A stretch of 37,599 nucleotides of DNA, taken from contig CANQTM010000015.1 of NCBI GenBank assembly GCA_947626825.1, forward strand, positions 1-37,599, in the 5' to 3' direction. This document shows, one piece after another, positions 7,690 to 16,149 of this stretch; within the stretch, counting starts at the first letter, position 1, and every line of letters begins with the position of its first letter. A model generated the notes under the pieces. That model was not told the origin of the DNA, did no database searches, and saw only the letters and a program-made list of their open reading frames with translations. The DNA comes from an uncultured Bacilli bacterium. Lineage in GTDB: Bacteria > Bacillota_I > Bacilli_A > RFN20 > CAG-631. Position numbers and translations under genes: made by a program.

Positions 7690-9981
7690 TTTTTTCTCCT
7701 TTCCTTTTTTTACTTTAAATAAATTTATTGTCAAAGCATTTAAGACAACTGATACACTAGATATACTCATAGCCAAAGATCCTAACATTGGATTAATTTT
7801 GAAACCATTAATATAATAAAATAAACCAGTTGCTATTATTACACAAATAAAATTATAAAAGAAAGCCCAAAATAGATTCACTTTAATTGTTAATAATGTT
7901 CTTTTACTTAAACTTATAACATTTAATACATCCATTAAATCATTTCTAAGCAAAATAATATCTGATGAATCAATGGCTACATCACTGCCATTCCCAACAG
8001 AAATACCTAAATCAGCTGATGTAAGTGCTAAAGCATCATTAACACCATCACCAACCATTGCTACTAAATTTTTTTGATCTATCTTTAATGATTCTATTAT
8101 TTTTTGTTTATCAATTGGCTTTACATTAGCAATTACTTTAGATAGTCCTACTTCATTTGCAATGGCATTAGCTGTTACTTCATTATCCCCTGTTATCATA
8201 ACAACATTAATTCCTAATTTTTTTAAATTCAAGATTGCTTCTTTAGAACTTTCTTTAACATTATCTTTAATAGCAATCAAACCAACCAATTCATTATTTT
8301 TTAAAATAACTAATGGCGTTTTGCCTTCATGTGCTAAATCGTTAATTTTATTTTCTATATTATTTGATATTTTATTTTTAACTAAATTATAATTTCCAAT
8401 ATAATAATTATCATTTAAAATAGTGCCTTGAATACCAAGTGATTCTAAAATTTCATAATCATCAACATCATAAAGATTAGCATTTTTTTCTTTAGCATAA
8501 TTAATTATAGAAAGTGCCAAAGGATGTTTAGATCTATTCTCAAGAGTAAATATTTTTGATAATAAGTCATTATCATTACTATAATTGATAAAATCTGTTA
8601 CTTTAGGATTTCCTTCAGTAATTGTTCCTGTTTTATCTAAACAAACAACTTTAATTAAATGAGCCTTTTCTAATATCTCAGCATTTTTAATAAGTAAACC
8701 ATTTTCTGCACCTTTACCAGTACCCACCATTATAGCTACAGGAGTTGCAAGTCCTAAAGCACAAGGACAAGCAATAACAATAACAGTAATTGCAAAATTA
8801 AATGAAAGTTCAAAATTTTTATTAATTAATATATTAATAATAAATGTTAAAATTGCAATTACAAATATTACTGGAACAAAAATTCCTGAAATTCTATCAG
8901 CAAGTTTTGAAATTGGTGCTTTTGAATTACTTGCTTCTTCAACTAATTTTATTATGGTTGCAATACTACTATCTTCATTTGATTTACTAACTTTAACTTT
9001 AATATATCCTGCACTAATAATGCAAGAAGCATAAACTTCATCATTTTCTTTTTTATAAACAGGAATTGATTCTCCTGTAATGTTTGATTGATTTATTGAA
9101 GCACTTCCTTCAACAATAATTCCATCAAGAGGAATACTATCACCATTTTTACAAATAATAATATCACCTACATTGACATTTTCAACTAAAGTTTCTACTT
9201 CAATATTGTTTTTTAAAACCATGGCCTTTTTAGGTGCTAAATCCATTAATTTAGTTATAGAATTTGTTGTTTTCTTTTTTGATAAATTCTCTAAATATTT
9301 TCCTAATGAAACTAAAGTTAAAATCATGGCAGATGATTCAAAATATAAATTATCATGATATGTCATAATAATATTTTGATAATAATCAATATCATTTGTT
9401 CCATTTACAATTTTACTTGCAGCAAAACTCATCATAAAAATAGCAAAGATTCCATAAAGCAATGAAAAACTTGAACCAATAGCGATTAATGAATCCATAT
9501 TTGGTTGACCTTTAAATAATTTTTTATATCCATTAATAAAATAATGTTGATACATAAAAATTATTGGCAATGTTAAAATTAATTGAATAAAGGCAAAACC
9601 TAATGGATTTTCTTTATGGTCTAAAAATGGGAACACTTTAAAATTCCACATCATATTTCCCATTGAAAAATACATTATAACTAGTAACAATATAAAACTA
9701 ATTACTAATTTTACTAATGAATAATCTTTTTTATTATTTAAATTTTCATTTGATCTTGTTACCTTTTTATCTTTATAGATTGCTTGATAACCAGCTTTAC
9801 TAACAGATTGTAAAATATTATCTATGCTACATATTCTTTCATCAAATTCAACAATCATATTATTAGATAATAAATTGACATTAACACCTTTAACACCATC
9901 TAACGACCTAACTGCCTTATCAACATGACTTTGACATGAAGCACAACTCATTCCTAAAACATCAAATTTTGCTTTCATCAT
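7489..9981 (-). CDS. copA: Copper-exporting P1B-type ATPase CopA with C-terminal CopZ-like domain
   Basis: An 830-residue membrane ATPase that exports Cu(I). An N-terminal metal-binding domain carries CASC at residues 13-16. Transmembrane segments lie at about 90-110, 128-148, 165-188, 215-230, 366-386 and 393-412, with another pair near 700-745. The TGE phosphatase motif is at 302-304, the CPC ion-binding motif at 405-407 and the phosphorylated Asp449 in DKTGT. Unusually, a second metal-binding domain (MCDHC) is fused at the C-terminus from residue 765, after a lysine-rich linker that encodes a ribosome binding site. Shortening the seven-A run just before that linker by one base would end CopA at a TGA overlapping the CopZ ATG. 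It forms an operon with csoR, whose TGA overlaps its start. Confidence 0.95.
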   Translation of the reverse strand: MMKAKFDVLGMSCASCQSHVDKAVRSLDGVKGVNVNLLSNNMIVEFDERICSIDNILQSVSKAGYQAIYKDKKVTRSNENLNNKKDYSLVKLVISFILLLVIMYFSMGNMMWNFKVFPFLDHKENPLGFAFIQLILTLPIIFMYQHYFINGYKKLFKGQPNMDSLIAIGSSFSLLYGIFAIFMMSFAASKIVNGTNDIDYYQNIIMTYHDNLYFESSAMILTLVSLGKYLENLSKKKTTNSITKLMDLAPKKAMVLKNNIEVETLVENVNVGDIIICKNGDSIPLDGIIVEGSASINQSNITGESIPVYKKENDEVYASCIISAGYIKVKVSKSNEDSSIATIIKLVEEASNSKAPISKLADRISGIFVPVIFVIAILTFIINILINKNFELSFNFAITVIVIACPCALGLATPVAIMVGTGKGAENGLLIKNAEILEKAHLIKVVCLDKTGTITEGNPKVTDFINYSNDNDLLSKIFTLENRSKHPLALSIINYAKEKNANLYDVDDYEILESLGIQGTILNDNYYIGNYNLVKNKISNNIENKINDLAHEGKTPLVILKNNELVGLIAIKDNVKESSKEAILNLKKLGINVVMITGDNEVTANAIANEVGLSKVIANVKPIDKQKIIESLKIDQKNLVAMVGDGVNDALALTSADLGISVGNGSDVAIDSSDIILLRNDLMDVLNVISLSKRTLLTIKVNLFWAFFYNFICVIIATGLFYYINGFKINPMLGSLAMSISSVSVVLNALTINLFKVKKGKEKKMKTLTISVEGMMCDHCKMHVEEACKTIKNVVDAKASVNDKNVTISYETEIDVDAIKQAINKAGYKA

Positions 9982-10271
9982 TGAAACCTCTTAAATAGAT
10001 CAACAATTTCATCTACTATTTTATCATTACCATTTTTAATGTTTTCTATTAAACATGAATGCATATGATCATCTAAAATTACATTTGCTAAACTTTTAAT
10101 TGATTTATCAATAGCTGCCAGTTGGATTAAAATATCATCGCAATAACGATTATTTTCAATCATCTTTTTTATTCCTGTTGTTTGACCTATTATTCTATTA
10201 ATACGATTAATTAATATTTTCTTATTATTATCATCTCGTAATTTTGTTTTATGATTATTTTCACATGACAT
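9978..10271 (-). CDS. csoR: Copper-sensing transcriptional repressor CsoR
   Basis: A 97-residue all-helical CsoR/RcnR-family repressor that releases DNA when it binds Cu(I). The copper ligands match the family pattern exactly: Cys44, His69 and Cys73, with the 25- and 29-residue offsets of classical CsoR (Cys36, His61, Cys65). It is the first gene of the csoR-copA operon and its stop overlaps the copA start. A GC-containing inverted repeat lies in the spacer of its promoter, so it most likely represses its own operon. Confidence 0.93.
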   Translation of the reverse strand: MSCENNHKTKLRDDNNKKILINRINRIIGQTTGIKKMIENNRYCDDILIQLAAIDKSIKSLANVILDDHMHSCLIENIKNGNDKIVDEIVDLFKRFQ

Positions 10272-10294
10272 ATCATCACTTCCATTTCAAAATT

Positions 10295-10323
10295 ATTATA
10301 TACCTAGTAGGGGTATATGTAAA
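10295..10323 (-). promoter_or_regulatory. csoR-copA promoter with CsoR operator in its spacer
   Basis: On the minus strand, TTTACA, a 17-base spacer and TATAAT. The spacer and its edges hold the inverted repeat ATATACC-N7-GGTATAT (10298-10318), with a run of C/G bases that stands out in this AT-rich DNA and resembles CsoR sites. Binding there would block RNA polymerase. Confidence 0.8.
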
Positions 10324-10327
10324 GTAC

Positions 10328-10356
10328 AAAAAAAATGCATGTATCAAATACACACA
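10328..10356 (-). terminator. Terminator of the DUF3737-malY operon
   Basis: On the minus strand, an imperfect 9-bp stem (10336-10344 with 10348-10356, wobble or mismatched pairs near its base) spans the malY stop codon and is followed by eight T residues. Confidence 0.55.
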
Positions 10357-11513
10357 TTAATTTTTTTTATAGCTTTATTTAATCTATTTAAACCATCTAA
10401 TAAAGTTTTTTTGCTACAAGCAATATTCATTCTTAAAAAATATTGTCCAGGATTACCATATTCAAGACCACTACATAAATATAAACCTGTTTCTTTTTTA
10501 ATAAAATTTTGTAATTTATTGGCATCAATTTTCAATGATGAACAATCAAGCCATAATAAATAAGTAGCATATGATTTTACACATTTAATTTGAGGAATGT
10601 TTTTTAATAAATATTCATTTACAATTCTATAATTATTATCAATATAGGCATTTAATTGCTCTAACCAATCTTCACATTCATTAAAAGCAGTTATTGTAGA
10701 AATTATTGCGAAAGCATTTGGTTCAGCTATTTCATCATTATTAAGTCCACGATTAACTCTTAAATACAAATCATTATTAGGAATACATACTGCCGCACTT
10801 TGCATTCCTGCAAGATTAAAGGCCTTACTTGCAGATAAACATGTAATACTATTTTCTAAATTTGTTTTTGAAACACTAGCAAATGGAACATATTCATAAT
10901 TTTTTCTTGTAATATCACAATGAATTTCATCAGAAAGTACAACAACATTATATTTTTTGCATAATTGACCAACTTTATCTAATTCATCTTTTGAATATAT
11001 TTTACCAACAGGATTATGTGGATTACATAAAATAAATAAACGAACTTGAGGATCTTTTAGTTTTTCTTCTAAATCTTTAAAATCAATTTGATAACTATTA
11101 CCATCATAAATTAAAGGATTTTCAGCAACATAACGTCCATTATTTATAATAGAATTAAAAAAGATATTATAAACTGGTGTTTGAATTAATACTTTTTCAG
11201 CAGGCAAAGTTAAACGTCTAACAACACTTGAAATGGCAGCAACTACACCACTTACAAAAATAAGCCACTCTTTTTCCATTTTAAAATGATGTCTTCTATC
11301 CCACCAATTAATATAACTTTCATACCAAGCTTGTGGAACAATTGAATAACCAAATATTCCATGTTCAACTCTTTTTTCTAATTGCTTGATAATTTTTGGA
11401 GCCGTTTTAAAATCCATATCTGCAACCCACATTGGTAATATATTTTCTGCAACATCATATTTATAAGAAAAAGTATTTTTTCGATTAATTATTTTATCAA
11501 AATCATATTTCAT
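10344..11513 (-). CDS. MalY/PatB-type cystathionine beta-lyase (PLP enzyme)
   Basis: A 389-residue fold-type I PLP-dependent C-S lyase / aminotransferase. The N-terminal NILPMWVADMDF is diagnostic for the MalY/PatB group. NPHNPVG is at 164-170, DEIH at 195-198, and the PLP-binding lysine is Lys230 in SASKAFNLAG. The likely reaction is cleavage of cystathionine or cysteine to pyruvate, ammonia and a thiol; some members also bind regulators. Its start overlaps the stop of the DUF3737 gene as ATGA, so the two are co-translated, a pairing that from memory recurs in Bacillota. Confidence 0.9.
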   Translation of the reverse strand: MKYDFDKIINRKNTFSYKYDVAENILPMWVADMDFKTAPKIIKQLEKRVEHGIFGYSIVPQAWYESYINWWDRRHHFKMEKEWLIFVSGVVAAISSVVRRLTLPAEKVLIQTPVYNIFFNSIINNGRYVAENPLIYDGNSYQIDFKDLEEKLKDPQVRLFILCNPHNPVGKIYSKDELDKVGQLCKKYNVVVLSDEIHCDITRKNYEYVPFASVSKTNLENSITCLSASKAFNLAGMQSAAVCIPNNDLYLRVNRGLNNDEIAEPNAFAIISTITAFNECEDWLEQLNAYIDNNYRIVNEYLLKNIPQIKCVKSYATYLLWLDCSSLKIDANKLQNFIKKETGLYLCSGLEYGNPGQYFLRMNIACSKKTLLDGLNRLNKAIKKINVCI

Positions 11514-12355
11514 TTTTTTTCATCCTTACAAATTATTATTGTTTTACTTGGATCAATTTTATCATTTTCTAAAATTAATTTATCAATGTGTTTAGCAACT
11601 ATTTTACCTTCTTTAGGATTAATAACACTATCAATTGAACTATCAATGTCAACATCTAATGTTGAATATTCAAAACATAATGTTGTATTAATCAATTTAC
11701 AATTTATCATTTTTAAATTATTTATATAACATAATCCTTGCAAACTTTCTAATGTACAATTAACAAATGTAATATTTTTACTATTCCATCCTATATATTC
11801 ACCTTGAATATAACTATCATATACTATGACATCTTCACAATTCCAAAAAGCATCTTTTGATATTAATTTAGCATTTCTAATTTCTAAATTTTTACAACCA
11901 TCAAATGGATAATTACCATCAATTATCAAATCTTTAGCCTTAATAAAACTTGAATTTAAACCAAAATAATCACCTTTAATTGTAACATTATCTATTGAAA
12001 CATTATTACAATGCCATAATGTTTCTGAAGCATTATTAATTGTAATATGATTTAAGGTTATGTTTTGGCAACGACGAAAAGTTTTTGGAGCATCGATAAT
12101 AGTATTTTGCAAAATAATGTCTTTTGTATACCAAATTCCAGCTCTTGCATGAATTGTTAATGCTGAGTCATAAACATTAATTTGATTACAATACCATAAT
12201 GGATATTTCCAATCAAAAGTACAATTATATAATGTGATATTTTTACTTTCTTTTAAAGGTGATTCACCATCAGTAAATGTAACATTTTTTATAAGTAAAT
12301 CATTTGACGTAAATAAGGCCCTTTCACCTGTAAATGTTTTATTTTCAATTATCAT
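11510..12355 (-). CDS. DUF3737 beta-helix protein
   Basis: A 281-residue protein made of short repeated strands (ITLYNCTFDW, ITLNHITINN, VSIDNVTIKG, ITFVNCTLES), as expected of a right-handed parallel beta-helix. The repeats match the DUF3737 family as I know it. It has no signal peptide and no recognisable catalytic site, and its function is unknown. The ATG has a GGAG site upstream. It ends in TGA overlapping the start of the PLP-enzyme gene, which suggests a shared pathway, and it has its own sigma-A promoter. Confidence 0.8.
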   Translation of the reverse strand: MIIENKTFTGERALFTSNDLLIKNVTFTDGESPLKESKNITLYNCTFDWKYPLWYCNQINVYDSALTIHARAGIWYTKDIILQNTIIDAPKTFRRCQNITLNHITINNASETLWHCNNVSIDNVTIKGDYFGLNSSFIKAKDLIIDGNYPFDGCKNLEIRNAKLISKDAFWNCEDVIVYDSYIQGEYIGWNSKNITFVNCTLESLQGLCYINNLKMINCKLINTTLCFEYSTLDVDIDSSIDSVINPKEGKIVAKHIDKLILENDKIDPSKTIIICKDEKK

Positions 12356-12395
12356 AATCTTACTCCAAAATCCTTTAATAACAATTAGCAGTAAT

Positions 12396-12424
12396 ATTAT
12401 AAACCAATTCTATTGATATTTCTA
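12396..12424 (-). promoter_or_regulatory. Promoter of the DUF3737-malY operon
   Basis: On the minus strand, TAGAAA, 17 bases, then a perfect TATAAT, about 40 bases upstream of the start codon. The -35 is only partly consensus. Confidence 0.5.
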
Positions 12425-12488
12425 TATTATGTTGGAATTTTTAAGTCATATATAAATGCAATATATTTAATTTTTCAATTTTTGTAAG

Positions 12489-12517
12489 TTGTTATTGTTT
12501 AATTTATAAGTTATAAT
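12489..12517 (+). promoter_or_regulatory. Promoter of the six-hairpin glycosidase-like gene
   Basis: TTGTTA, 17 bases, then a perfect TATAAT, 32 bases upstream of the start codon. The 12425-12488 stretch before it is AT-rich and shows nothing else I can identify. Confidence 0.65.
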
Positions 12518-12549
12518 TTAAGTAATAATTTCAAGGAGACTTTACTAAT

Positions 12550-14523
12550 ATGGAATATAAACTTAATCCATGGCCTATATTTGAAGATTGTTATATAAAA
12601 GGTAATCAAATTAATATTCATAATAAACATCAATTAAAAAAAGATAAAGTAGTTTATTATCAAACTAAAAAAGAAAATTTACCATATTTTGATCATATTG
12701 AAACAAGTAATATCTTCTCTTCTTTAATATTGTCATATGGTGCTGATATTAAAAGAAACTTTGTCCATTCTTTTCATATTGTTTTTCCAACATTTAGAAG
12801 AAAAATTAATGATACAAGGGGCTCTTTTGCTTGTCGTATAAAAAATCCAATTGATATTATTAATAATAATAGAGAAATTAACGAAAAGCTTAAAAGTGTA
12901 ACTTTAGATGGCAGCATAAAAATAGATACATTATCAAAAAATTTAAAAATAAATCGTAAAATAATTATTCCCAAATTTCCTGGAATGGCAATATTATATG
13001 CAATTACAAATAAAAGTAAACAAAAACAAAATTTAAAAATTATTTGTCCAACAAATTATATTCAATGTGATAATAATGATTATTTTGATAAACCATATCA
13101 TTTAGAATTATCAATTTTTAAAAATAATAATACAAAATTAAATAAAGAATTAAATAAGATTTTAAAGCCAAATGAAACTTTTATCTTTTATTTATCTATT
13201 AGATGTTTATATAATGATGAAATTGTAAATAATACTAATAAATTAGTAGCAAATGCTTTATTAAATAGAAAATTATACAACATTAAAATGAACCAATGTT
13301 GCTTTTTAAAATTGGGTAATTTGGAATTAGAAACCATGTATTATTTTTCAAAAATACATAGCGTTGAAGCAATCTTTTTAACAAAAAACGGATATATGCA
13401 TTCTCCATGTGGTGGACAATATTATGCAGCAACATGGACTAATGACCAATGTGAATATGCTTTTCCATTTTTTAGTTACTTACCTTACAATTTAGTTACT
13501 AAAACCATGATTAATTGTTTTAAACAATATGAAAAATATATGTATACTGATAAGCCATTAGTGAGTTCTATTATAGCAGAAGCTACATCATTTTGGAATG
13601 GAGCAAATGATCGTGGCGATAGTGCTATGTATGCCTATGGGTTGACAAGATTTTTATTAACATATGGTCAAAAAAGTTTAGCAAAAGCTTTTATAAAACC
13701 TCTAAAATGGTGTCTTGATTATACTTTAAATAAAACAAATCAAGATGGTGTAATTGAATCTGATACTGATGAACTTGAAAATCGTTTTGAATCAGGAAAA
13801 GCAAATTTAGCAACTAATGCTATATTTTATCAAGCGTTAGTTAAAGCAAATATTTTATTTAATGAATTGAATATAAAAAATAATTATGATGTTTTAGCTA
13901 ATAATTTAAAAGAAAATATTAATAAATATTTCTATAAAGAACAAAAGTGTTTATATTGCAAAGAAGAAAAAAATCAAAGAACTCATATCGTTTATCCATT
14001 AATTATGGGAATTTATGATCATAAAGATGATATTATCAATACTTTATTAAATAATAATTTATATACTGATTTTGGTTTTAAAGTAAGTGATAATGAAGAT
14101 GTTTATTGGGATCGCATTACTTTAATGGCTATAAGAGGTTTATTTAATGCTGATGAAGCTGATTTAGCTTACAAAATATTAGAAAAATATACTAATAATC
14201 GATTACTTAATGACCATGTTCCTTATGCAATTGAGGCTTATCCTGAAGGAAATCAAGCACATTTAGCTGCTGAAAGTGCTTTATATGCTAGAATATTTAT
14301 TGAAGGTATGTTAGGCTTTGAACCTTATGGATTTAAAAAATTTAAATTGCATTTGTCATTGCCAAATAAAATTAAAAAGTTATATTTAAAAAATTTCTTA
14401 TATAATAAACATTTATTATCAATTTATATTTCAAGAAATAAAAATATAATTAAAATAAAAATACCTGAACTAAATTTAAATAAACAAATTTCAAATCATC
14501 AAGATTTTATCATTAATATCTAA
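12550..14523 (+). CDS. Six-hairpin glycosidase-like protein, cytoplasmic
   Basis: A 657-residue protein without signal peptide or membrane segments. The first 250 residues look like a beta-rich domain. From about residue 255 onward the pattern of paired helices and aromatic motifs (YYAATWTNDQCEYAF, FWNGANDRGDSAMYAYG, HVPYAIEAYPEGNQAHLAAES) fits an (alpha/alpha)6 six-hairpin glycosidase fold such as the GH15/GH63/GH78-type clans. Asp and Glu residues in these motifs are candidate acids, but I cannot name the family or the substrate. The start ATG follows AAGGAG. It is a single-gene transcript with its own promoter and terminator, probably acting on an imported or internal oligosaccharide. Confidence 0.65.
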   Translation: MEYKLNPWPIFEDCYIKGNQINIHNKHQLKKDKVVYYQTKKENLPYFDHIETSNIFSSLILSYGADIKRNFVHSFHIVFPTFRRKINDTRGSFACRIKNPIDIINNNREINEKLKSVTLDGSIKIDTLSKNLKINRKIIIPKFPGMAILYAITNKSKQKQNLKIICPTNYIQCDNNDYFDKPYHLELSIFKNNNTKLNKELNKILKPNETFIFYLSIRCLYNDEIVNNTNKLVANALLNRKLYNIKMNQCCFLKLGNLELETMYYFSKIHSVEAIFLTKNGYMHSPCGGQYYAATWTNDQCEYAFPFFSYLPYNLVTKTMINCFKQYEKYMYTDKPLVSSIIAEATSFWNGANDRGDSAMYAYGLTRFLLTYGQKSLAKAFIKPLKWCLDYTLNKTNQDGVIESDTDELENRFESGKANLATNAIFYQALVKANILFNELNIKNNYDVLANNLKENINKYFYKEQKCLYCKEEKNQRTHIVYPLIMGIYDHKDDIINTLLNNNLYTDFGFKVSDNEDVYWDRITLMAIRGLFNADEADLAYKILEKYTNNRLLNDHVPYAIEAYPEGNQAHLAAESALYARIFIEGMLGFEPYGFKKFKLHLSLPNKIKKLYLKNFLYNKHLLSIYISRNKNIIKIKIPELNLNKQISNHQDFIINI

Positions 14524-14525
14524 TA

Positions 14526-14549
14526 AAAAAATGTCATATGACATTTTTT
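14526..14549. terminator. Bidirectional terminator between converging genes
   Basis: A perfect 24-bp palindrome centred on ATGTCATATGACAT with A/T tracts on both sides. It lies between the glycosidase-like gene and the end of the thioesterase gene and can serve both transcripts. Confidence 0.75.
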
Positions 14550-15270
14550 ATTTTTTTAATTCAATTTTACATATAAAAACAGTATCTGTATTTTTTAATG
14601 CCTTTATATGGTATATATTATCTTCTTTATAATAATAAAGATTTAAAACATCATCTAAATAACATTCATGAACAAATTCTATTTGAAATTTATCAATTAT
14701 TTCATCTTCTTTTAATTTTATAGCATTCAATATATAATTTGTATATTTAGCATTATTTGCATGACCATTATGATCTATATCACAAAATTGTACTTTAGTT
14801 GTATATTTTTGACAATTATTAATTTCAAAATCTGGCAATTTGGTAAATGGTTCATTAAAATTAGTTTCATCTAAACATTGACCTTTAAATTCAATATGTT
14901 TTGCAGGAATGATTTTTCTAGTATTAACATCAACAATGACCCATTTTGATATAGCATTAACAACAATATCACCATTTTCATCTAAAATTTGAGTCTCTCT
15001 ATCAAAATCAACTAAGCCTTTATTTTTAGGCCAAGTTACGACTTTTAATTTAGCAAATAAAGGTATTTGTTTTAATACTTTATATTTAATGCGAACTAAA
15101 ACCCAAATTTGATTTTTAACAATCAAATCACCATATGCCATGCCAAAAGTAGTACTATGTTTTCCAGCAATATCTTGTAAAACATCTAAAACGCCGTATG
15201 GAGAAAATTGATCATAGCATGTATAATCTACAATTTTTAAACGATAATTATCACTAAATTTCGTCTTCAT
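14548..15270 (-). CDS. Acyl-ACP thioesterase (FatA/FatB-like double hotdog)
   Basis: A 240-residue protein with two tandem hotdog folds: the first around DYTCYDQFSPYGVLDVLQDIAG, the second around CDIDHNGHANNAKYTNYI with the Asp/Asn/His residues typical of acyl-ACP thioesterases. It is expected to release fatty acids from acyl carrier protein in the cytoplasm. I chose the ATG at 15270 (AGAGG upstream); a longer frame to 15321 lies inside the preceding gene. It overlaps the Sel1-repeat gene by 17 bases, so the two are co-translated. Why a Sel1 protein is paired with it is unclear. Confidence 0.85.
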   Translation of the reverse strand: MKTKFSDNYRLKIVDYTCYDQFSPYGVLDVLQDIAGKHSTTFGMAYGDLIVKNQIWVLVRIKYKVLKQIPLFAKLKVVTWPKNKGLVDFDRETQILDENGDIVVNAISKWVIVDVNTRKIIPAKHIEFKGQCLDETNFNEPFTKLPDFEINNCQKYTTKVQFCDIDHNGHANNAKYTNYILNAIKLKEDEIIDKFQIEFVHECYLDDVLNLYYYKEDNIYHIKALKNTDTVFICKIELKK

Positions 15271-16042
15271 CTTGACTAATCCTCTTATATTTTCCAAACA
15301 TTGATTTCTTATATTTTTCAAGAGGTTCTTTTGCTTTCTCTAAGCCAGATTTTAATGCTTTATCATACCAATAGCCAGCTTTATTATAATCTTGTTCAAC
15401 GCCAAATCCTCTTTCATAACAACTTGCTAGTGAAAACATTGCTTCAGGATAATTTTGCATTGCCGAACGTTGATACCAAAAAAATGCCATTTCTTCAAAT
15501 ACAGGGATTCCAAGACCAAATTCATAACATCTTCCCAAACTATATTGACCAAGTGGATATTTTTTCTTGCAAGTTTCTTGATACCAACAAAATGCCTTGT
15601 TATAATCTCTTTTTACACCTGATCCATCAGCATAACAAATGGCAGTATTATATTGTGCTTCAAGAAGTCCTTGTTCAGCTGCTTTTTTAAACCATATAAA
15701 AGCTTTAGAAAAATCTTTTTTTATTCCATCACCTAAATAATATAACATTGCCAAATTATATTGAGCTAATGCAACATTATTTTCTGCTGCTTGTTGGAAA
15801 CATTCTATTGCTTTATTTTGATTTTTTTGACAACCATAGCCATTTTTATAACAAACTCCTAACATAAACATGGCCATATAATTATTTTGTTTAGCAGCTT
15901 TATCAAACCAATATATGGCTCTAGCATAATCTTGTTTACTACCATTAAAGCCTTTAAAACTATATTGCCCCATTTCATATTGTGCATCAGCATCGCCACT
16001 ATTTGCTTCTTTTATTAATAATTTAAAACTATTTTCTGCCAT
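15254..16042 (-). CDS. Sel1-like repeat protein
   Basis: A 262-residue soluble protein made almost entirely of six 36-residue Sel1-type (TPR-like) repeats, each with the A-x-Y-x-L-G/A...G-x-G-x-x-x-D-x-x-K-A-x-x-W-x pattern. Such solenoids mediate protein-protein contacts; no partner can be named. I chose the ATG at 16042, with AAGGTG upstream, over a longer frame to 16090 that begins inside the promoter. Its promoter at 16062-16090 is close to consensus. The acidic C-terminal tail overlaps the start of the thioesterase gene. Confidence 0.9.
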   Translation of the reverse strand: MAENSFKLLIKEANSGDADAQYEMGQYSFKGFNGSKQDYARAIYWFDKAAKQNNYMAMFMLGVCYKNGYGCQKNQNKAIECFQQAAENNVALAQYNLAMLYYLGDGIKKDFSKAFIWFKKAAEQGLLEAQYNTAICYADGSGVKRDYNKAFCWYQETCKKKYPLGQYSLGRCYEFGLGIPVFEEMAFFWYQRSAMQNYPEAMFSLASCYERGFGVEQDYNKAGYWYDKALKSGLEKAKEPLEKYKKSMFGKYKRISQDEDEI

Positions 16043-16061
16043 TTTTTTCACCTTTTTTATT

Positions 16062-16090
16062 ATTATATAATAAAAAATTGGTATTTTCAA
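16062..16090 (-). promoter_or_regulatory. Sigma-A promoter of the Sel1-thioesterase operon
   Basis: On the minus strand, TTGAAA, 17 bases, then a perfect TATAAT, about 20 bases upstream of the start codon. Confidence 0.7.
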
Positions 16091-16123
16091 TTACTTTAAA
16101 GCAATATATGACATTTTTATTCA

Positions 16124-16149
16124 AGAAAAAAACTGGTATTTAGCCAGTT
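16124..16149 (-). terminator. Terminator of the GerMN-domain gene
   Basis: On the minus strand, AACTGG, a seven-base loop and CCAGTT are followed by a T run. The stem overlaps the stop codon of the gene. Confidence 0.75.

Noticed and set aside
15301-15690. A 129-codon open frame on the plus strand.
   Set aside because: It lies opposite the Sel1-repeat gene, has no ribosome binding site and its composition reflects the repeats of the other strand.
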